Assembly (NCBI RefSeq): GCF_010389155.1
Contig: NC_057763.1
Coordinates: 7,378,649 to 7,442,648, forward strand
DNA from: Erigeron canadensis
Lineage: Eukaryota > Streptophyta > Magnoliopsida > Asterales > Asteraceae
Direction: 5' to 3'
Length of the DNA stretch: 64,000 nt
The position numbers and the translations under genes are program-made. Below the pieces are notes generated by a model. The model searched no databases. It saw only the letters and a program-made list of their open reading frames with translations, and was not told the origin of the DNA. The number at the start of each line of letters is the position of its first letter. Within the stretch, counting starts at the first letter, position 1. This document shows positions 57,721 through 64,000 of the stretch, in pieces.

Positions 57721-59922
57721 TATACAGGTCTGCATTTAACCTGTATAAAATATATTATATTTTTTATATAAAAATTTAACCTCTGAAAGTAAATATATAA
57801 ATATTTAATGTTTCTTAGCAAGAGGCTTTGTTTAGCAGAAGGACCTCAAATTAAATTAAACTACAGATAGACTTTTAAAGTTTTAAGACATCCCCGGGTC
57901 ATGAAAAATTGATTGCTTCTAAAAGTCCTTGTGGTTGGCTTCTATAATTTCAAGAAATGTCATTGATTGGTCTAACAATAAAAGCTTTGTTTCTATTACC
58001 ACTCAAATTAAATTAAACTACCAATAAGGAATGTTCTGATTATTAAAAAAACAATATGGATGGATAATTAAGTAAATTCGTTTTATATTGTGAGCATATA
58101 TCTGTTTGGATGTCAATGGGATTGACTTGCAAGACGAATCCAAAACAGTCAATTTCATGACCTCACAAACTACTCTAAAACCTTCATACCTGCTACACGC
58201 GGTTTGACATTTTTTTCATTTATAAGTCAAACCTTTAACTTATACTTACATGTGTCAACAAGGGAAATCAGGTGAAAAAGAAGCTATATATGCTTTTCTC
58301 CACTTTTCTAATTTATTATAGTGTAACATGTTTTGTGTGAACTATGTAAACTAGTTAAGTTAAAGATACTAATATTAGTGTTACAAGAAGTGGTAATTAA
58401 TGTAATATGATCAAATATCAGTTTTTGATGTATTATTGGTAGTTTACAAGGCAACATACTTCTTGTTGTTTATATGAAGGAGCTTTCTATCTTCAAAACA
58501 CACCAGTTGACTTGAAGATAATAATGAAAAGGGTTAGATTTCGAATTTAATTGTGTAAAGTTGATTATAATAAGCTAGGGCTAGGGTCATACTCGGCCGT
58601 TTGTCGGGTATAAATACCACACATAGATTTGAAGGCGGGCCGTGAATTTTGACATGCCAGCTATTGTAATCGAATGAAAAAAAAAAACACTATTAGGCAA
58701 CACGTCATAAATATTAAAACATACAACTCTGGTGGTGAAAAAAAAATTAAAAATTTTCTTGGAAGATAAATAAAAAGCTAAAAAGTTTGATGATGAAAAT
58801 AAAAATGACTAAAACTGTAACATTATGAATCCTCAAACTTAAAACTTTAATGGTAAATATAAAATGTCATAAGATTGACTAGTAGTTAAAGTGTAAAACA
58901 CTTAAACGTTACCACCATAAAAGTAAAGCAATGGGGTGAAATTTAGTGATATCACTATCATGTGATCATATGAACTTACAAAATAAGACTAGAGGTCGTA
59001 TGTTCAAAACTTGCCATAGGCAAGTGAAGAAACTATATTTTGTATTCCATGTGTAAGGATGATGTTACCTCACATGAGGTCGATGCGGTGTGCATTTCGG
59101 ATAACAAGACGATACATGAAACTTAAGAGTTCTCACTCCTTTACCTTTGTTACCACCCTAAAAATAATAATATAGTTCAAAATAAGAAATAAAAAATCCA
59201 AAAAGACAGATTGACATTTACAAAACATGCTTATTAAAAAAATGAGAAAAAAAGGAAACCAAGGAGCAAGCAGGATGCTAAATCAGCTCCCAACCAGCCT
59301 GTTTTACTGTTCATGCGAATTCACTTTATATAATATGGGTATGTTTGACAAAGCTAATTGTAACGGGTAGATGTAACTTTTATCTATAACTTTTAGTTGG
59401 AGTTGTAAGATGTGGTTTTTAAGCAAAACTGTTTACTAGAGTTTTTGTTTTTTATAGGTGTTTGTTATGTTAGTTGCAACTTCAAAAGGTATTTGTGTTA
59501 TTATAAAACTTAAAGGCTTTATCCAAACTAAAAGCACCTGATAAATAACGTTTTATTTTGGAGTTTTTTTACTTAACTAAAAGATAAAACTAGTTGTATC
59601 TAAAAAAAACAAACATTATTATTTAAAAATTAAAAAAGCTAAAGCCCACCTACATAACTTTACAGACACTATGAACCAGTTTTACAAATTCTAATATCAA
59701 TATATCATAACGTATCTACGACTTTAATGCATGTTGGTGTTAGACTGTTATGCGATGGTTTTAAGTGAGGCAAATTCTTAAAGTTCGTTGGTTAATTAAA
59801 GCATAAAAAAAAAGATAGAACATGGTAGAGAAGATACACATGAAAAACATATTGTTATTGTAAATTATTACTAATACATTTAACAGGAAATGATATTTAT
59901 ATCACAACTAATATATGGAAAA
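57721..59922. other. Intergenic, no gene seen
   Basis: AT-rich. 58985-59110 (GGTCGTATGTTCAAAACTT, then GTAAGGATGATGTTACC) weakly resembles a SINE B box and body. Nothing else can be supported. Confidence 0.4.
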
Positions 59923-60252
59923 AGTGAAGGTGGATGTTATTACATGTTTTAATTTTTTAATCCATAAATATATAATGAGTAAATAATGAGCTCCATGTTT
60001 TTTATGGATTAAAAAATTAATATGTGAGAGAGATTTTGTCCAACTTAGGTACCTAACAACACCACCTTCACTTCCCCCTTAATGGGGGAAGGGAATATGA
60101 GGCTTTTAGGCACTTAAGTTGGGTGAAAAACCCTTCACATATCTTTTTTAAACCATAAAAATCATGGGGGGCCAAACATTTATTCAAAATATTAAGATAT
60201 TGGTAGGTGGGGGGTTTTTCACCCAAGTTGGGTGCATAACAACCCTATACTC
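59923..60252. mobile_element. Two adjacent inverted-repeat (MITE-like) elements
   Basis: First: AAGTGAAGGTGGATGTTATT near 59924 is inverted at 60050-60080 (CTAACAACACCACCTTCACT), with TTTTTTAATCCATAAA arms inside. Second: GGCACTTAAGTTGGGTGAAA near 60100 is inverted at about 60205-60250 (TTTTTCACCCAAGTTGGGTG). The second matches the fragment at 17899-17963. Target duplications not resolved. Confidence 0.6.
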
Positions 60253-61769
60253 ACATTTCTCTCTCTCTCTCTACCCAAAACATAAGGCTAAGAGAAGTCT
60301 AAGCATTTAACAAATTATTCTAATCTTCTTTATTACTTCTACCCATCTGACCGAGCTAATCATTTCCTAGCTCAAGCTTGCTTATCTTAAAGGCACAACA
60401 TTTTTAAACGAACAAGTGTTACCTAATAAATTATCTAAGTATGATAACATGATTTGAAAACATTTTCAATTTCATAATATATTAACAAAAACGTGTCATA
60501 AGAGTTAATATCACATACATAGCATTGCATACAATAAACATAAAACAATAGGATCATCATATTCCTAATGTGCCTAACCTTTCTTTCTTATCTTTTTTTT
60601 TTTTACTTTATATCTTTGCCTAGACGTAGGCTAAGTAACTTATGCCACTTACACAGGGATGTGGGGTTTGTGTGTAGGCGGTCGTAGACCATACATGGAG
60701 TCCTCACACCCGACATGATGGGTAAACCATAAGGTGGTTGTTTGATCAAATGATTGCACTATGACCCAACCGGAGGTGTGGGTAGAGTTGGTGGTGTTTT
60801 GTCGGCGATTCCTTTTAGGTCAGAGGGTCGAGGACCACTTTACGCCTACAATTGTTGGTCCTAAGCCGATTCGTTCGACTTAGGGTTTATTCGATGGTCG
60901 GATAAACGATGGATGATTGTGGGGTTTTAGTATATTGCGTATTGTGTATCTGATGAATGTGTCGTATGGCTTCTTCCGCTATTTATATAGATGGTAGATA
61001 ACTTGGAGAGGAGGGTAAGAGAATTAGGGTAAATCTCTTCCTCATTTGAGAATATCTTATTTCTTTCTTTGAGGAGATTTGTGGTAATCTTGTTACCAAG
61101 CCGTGTCTGAGTTAATCGAAGCTTAAGTATTTGTTTAATCGGATAATCATGGAGAGGATCTATATCTGACTTTGTATGTCTCCCTAGAGCTGGGTAATTG
61201 CTACCTTTGGCTCCGGACTGATTGTACTGGGCGGAGGATGAGCTCCGTTCTGGATATATATACAAGTGATTTTACCTATGCGAAGGTGACTTCGTATTCT
61301 GCTTCGGGTACGGAGCTAGAGCTCCGTATAGGTATATCATCAAGCCCCCAGTCTGATGGGAGGTTCTATCTGTAGAAGATCGCATTAGACTTCAAAAAAT
61401 AAAATATGAAAGATAAAAGTGTACCTTCGTAATCTGGGCTTTGAGAGCCATGGTGCAGATGCTTCGTGAGTTTTCCTGAACTCCTTGTTGGGGTAAATCT
61501 GTAATTTCGTTGTGTCGCGTTTTATCCTATCAAGGGATCAATGCACGCTTATCCTGGGGAGACCGATCGACGGTGTAAGTGGGTTATGCGCCGCTTATTC
61601 AAACCATCTTTTCTGTCCCCTATTTATTCTTTGACGGCTCCGGAGATTTTCTTAATCTCAATTGTTCCCCCTTCCTTTTACTCTCCTTTTTTTTATCAAT
61701 CATCACCCTTCTCAATCATCATTTATGGATCGCAATCATTTTTGGATTATTAGTACTACGTATTCAAAG
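60253..61769 (+). other. Upstream region of a retroelement, probably LTR/leader
   Basis: From about 60640 the base composition becomes more GC-rich. A TATA-like TATTTATATAGATGG is at about 60980, and ATCAAGCCCCCAGTCTGATG at about 61336-61356 is a phrase common near plant Gypsy/Tat-type elements (recollection, not a search). LTR limits and primer site were not found. Confidence 0.35.
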
Positions 61770-62003
61770 ATGACAGAGAATGATGTCTCCTGGTTTCGCC
61801 AGTGTTTCTGCCGTTCTGATGATCCAGAAATTAGGTTTCCAGGTCCAACAGAGTCAATCCTTGACGTGCCGCCTGGCTTCGTAGGTATGTATACCGCTCC
61901 CTTTTCCGGTGGCAATCTTAGATTTCCCTTATCCCCTTGGTTGTTAAGGTTACTTGATTACCTTGTCCCTTTTCCCTTATCCACTTTGAGGACAGTGGCT
62001 TGA
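61770..62003 (+). pseudogene. 'Putative gypsy type transposon' (PF04195-like) N-terminal fragment
   Basis: The frame from ATG 61770 reads MTENDVSWFRQCFCRSDDPE, then VPPGFVGMYTAPFSGGNLRF and PLSPWLLRLLDYL, before a stop. The 'G-Y-x-F...LRFPL...LL' pattern resembles the domain found in plant gag-like proteins of Gypsy elements. An in-frame ATG at 61725 is an alternative start. The expected continuation is broken after 62003, so this is probably a degenerate copy. Confidence 0.5.
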
Positions 62004-62795
62004 CGCTCTTTTGATAATGAGTTGATCCTCTAAGCTCATGTCTCTCCTTTTTCGCTGATTGCATATCCCACTATGATCCTATATCTTTCTGGGATTACTT
62101 TGTCATGGGAAGGTTCTCCGGATATGCCTGTGTTGATCTGGTGTTGTAAAGGTATTATCCCTTCTTCCTTTCTTCTCTTTTTTGTATTTTTTTTTTGGCT
62201 GTGCGTTGTTGTCTGATATTTTCCATATTGCGTTTGTAGAGTTGAATCTTAGGGATGTTGTCATTATGAATCCTCGGGGAATGGTAGTTGGCAAGAGACC
62301 CTTGGTTCCCTCTAACGGTGAGGGACCTTCGTTTGGTGGTGTGTAGCTGCCGCCTCCAAAAAGATGAAGGACTGGTGAGGGCCCTTCTGTTGTAGGAGGT
62401 TTTGTGGGTAACGAGACTCCTGTGATTATCCTTGATTCGCCTACGAGGAATGAGACTGATGCATCGGTTACTCTTCCAGCTGCTAGTGGTGATCAAGGTT
62501 TGTGGTTTCGAATTTGCTTTTGTTTTTATTCATAATGCACCTCTGATTTACATGTATTCTTGTTCTATCTTCAGCTGGAACTTCCGACCCTGGACAGAGG
62601 CCTGAGAAGGAACCAGTTGATGAAACTGGAGCCACTACAACTGTTGCTGGAGCTTCTGCTGGTGTTAGGGCTTCCACAGTTAGGCCTACCTCCACTGGAG
62701 CTACCACAACTATTTTTCCATAATTTATGAATCTTTGTTGATTGTTTTGACTTGCTTTTTCTCCCTTGGGTTGTTTCTGATTGTGATCTATGTTT
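62004..62795 (+). other. Broken or intronic part of the retroelement gag-like gene
   Basis: Short open pieces are separated by splice-like sequence: about 62240-62500 and 62577-62722, the latter reading GTSDPGQRPEKEPVDETGAT. This may be a spliced gag-like gene or a decayed one; I cannot decide. Confidence 0.35.
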
Positions 62796-63546
62796 AGGGA
62801 TCTATGTTCTTGGTGATTTGCCTGATCCTCAGCTTTGCCGGCAGAGTTTAAATATGATGGTCCCCAGTCATTTGAGGACCATACTAGAGACCATGCTTGT
62901 TCAGAGGCTTGCTGAGATTTCTGATCAAGCTTTGTTTACTGCTAGCATGATTAGTTCTGCTGCTGCTGCTGCTGCCAGGGTGCGCTATCTTAAGGAATGT
63001 TTAGAGAGGCATAGGTAATAATTGGTTTCCCTTAGAGCTACTCTGTCTACCTTAGGTGATTCTGCAACAGTTGATTCTTTGTGGAGGGAACTGTCTGACT
63101 CACAGGAGGCACTGTGTCATGCTATTCAGAGTCTGGATGCTGCTCATGAGCGCATTGTCTCTCTTATCTCTGATGGGCCTGATGCTATGATCAACAAGTT
63201 AGAATCAGAACTCGAGGATGCCAGGAACGCGAACAGGCAACTGATTTCTGGTGTTATTCCTAATGTTTTCCGAATGCTGATGGCGAGCCATGAGTTTGAT
63301 CAGAGTTTAGATGAGTTGGTTGAGGCTAAACGAGCTGATGCTCGAGCCGTGTTTGCCCTTCGTCTGGAGCGTGATGGAGTGCTCACTCTGGGAGGGAATA
63401 GGGAGAGTTTTCTTGGCAGAGAGACAAGGAATAATAATGCTGAGGAGGCAATAAGGAATATTACTTATCTTTATATTCAGCGGATAGCCTCTAATCCCGA
63501 TGCCTCTATTTCTGATTTGTATGGTATTAGGCCTCAAGGGATGTAA
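62796..63546 (+). pseudogene. Retroelement gag-like coiled-coil region
   Basis: One frame: GIYVLGDLPDPQLCRQSLN, an alanine-rich helix (ISSAAAAAARVRYLKEC), two stops at 63016-63021, then a long helical stretch (ALCHAIQSLDAAHERIVSLI, NKLESELEDARNANRQL, DELVEAKRADARAVFALRLE) ending YGIRPQGM. Heptad-like helices after a PF04195-like domain are the usual order in these plant Gypsy gag-like proteins. The double stop indicates decay, or an intron missed here. Confidence 0.5.
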
Positions 63547-64000
63547 ACTGTTTATACTTTCTCTTCTTGTATAGTTCCACCTCCATATCATGCTTTATCG
63601 TTGCTTTGCTTGCTGCCTTGCGGGATCCTCCGTTCACAAAAATGTGGCATTCCGTTTTTTTATGGGAGAAAGATGGCCCTTGCATTCTTCAAGAGAATGT
63701 CTTTTGGTCTAATTGCTTGTGCACTACAATCATAAGGAGAGTTTTGCTTATGCATTAGACTTCATGGGTTATTACCTCATGATTTGTTTGAAAAGTCTTA
63801 TGGGCGTCCCCTTAACAATTCAAAGATTAAAGATTTTTATGCACATTTAGAATATTACGATCGTTTTTTTTATTTGGGAGCTTGTAAGTACATGGCAGGA
63901 GGATTTTACAAAATAAAATTTATATTTTTCCTAGCTGCTACTTTTATGCTGCCCTATTTGCTTCGTTAATTTGGCTTATCCCGGGGGGGAGATGATACTC
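63547..64000. other. Right edge, no gene identified
   Basis: Short unrelated frames only; presumably continuation of the retroelement beyond the window. Confidence 0.35.

Noticed and set aside
60927..61265. 112-aa minus-strand frame
   Set aside because: Antisense to a probable retroelement leader, with no recognised motif.

Overview
This is a nuclear fragment of a eudicot plant genome, most likely an asterid and probably Asteraceae. The support is intron-bearing plant genes, an AT-rich background, and Copia elements with plant tRNA-Met primer sites. The family-level call is inference. No rRNA gene, tRNA gene, CRISPR array or prokaryotic feature was seen.

I support seven host genes; splice sites give closed reading frames for all the spliced ones. 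Four are xyloglucan endotransglucosylase/hydrolase (XTH) genes at 4.4-5.6 kb (-), 8.4-9.9 kb (-), 33.7-34.7 kb (-) and 38.6-39.7 kb (+). They form a local cluster, and the last two are a near-identical head-to-head pair. At 29.5-31.9 kb is an intronless G-type lectin receptor-like kinase. At 40.5-44.1 kb (-) is a five-exon WD40 protein of the WDR76/CMR1 type. At 49.3-56.7 kb (+) is an eight-exon calmodulin-binding CBP60 protein. Cell-wall remodelling, surface sensing and calcium-dependent defence transcription are represented, but nothing shows they act as one system.

The rest is mostly mobile DNA. 1-2.5 kb holds the start of a minus-strand Copia element (gag, primer site, 1037-bp LTR) inserted at the edge of a duplicated XTH 3' flank. 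6.5-8.0 kb is a nested stack: a PIF/Harbinger-like element contains a second long-inverted-repeat element, which contains a 144-bp tandem repeat. 10.7-11.5 kb is a 255-268-bp tandem array. 12-17.7 kb holds DNA elements, Helitron-like elements, a SINE-like element and a 1.1-kb element with very long inverted repeats. 18.0-28.2 kb is a decayed Sirevirus-type Copia element with large internal deletions, an extended gag and about 3.3 kb of envelope-position open frames after pol.

45.1-46.9 kb carries two adjacent satellite-like arrays, one built of telobox-rich hairpin units and one of AATCAAATTTGATT palindromes. 61.7-63.5 kb is part of a retroelement with a 'putative gypsy type transposon' (PF04195-like) domain and a coiled-coil segment. 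The most unusual items are the envelope-position region of the Sirevirus-like element, the telobox-hairpin array, and the asymmetric exon/intron divergence in the head-to-head XTH pair. I do not see convincing evidence of a wholly new multi-gene system.
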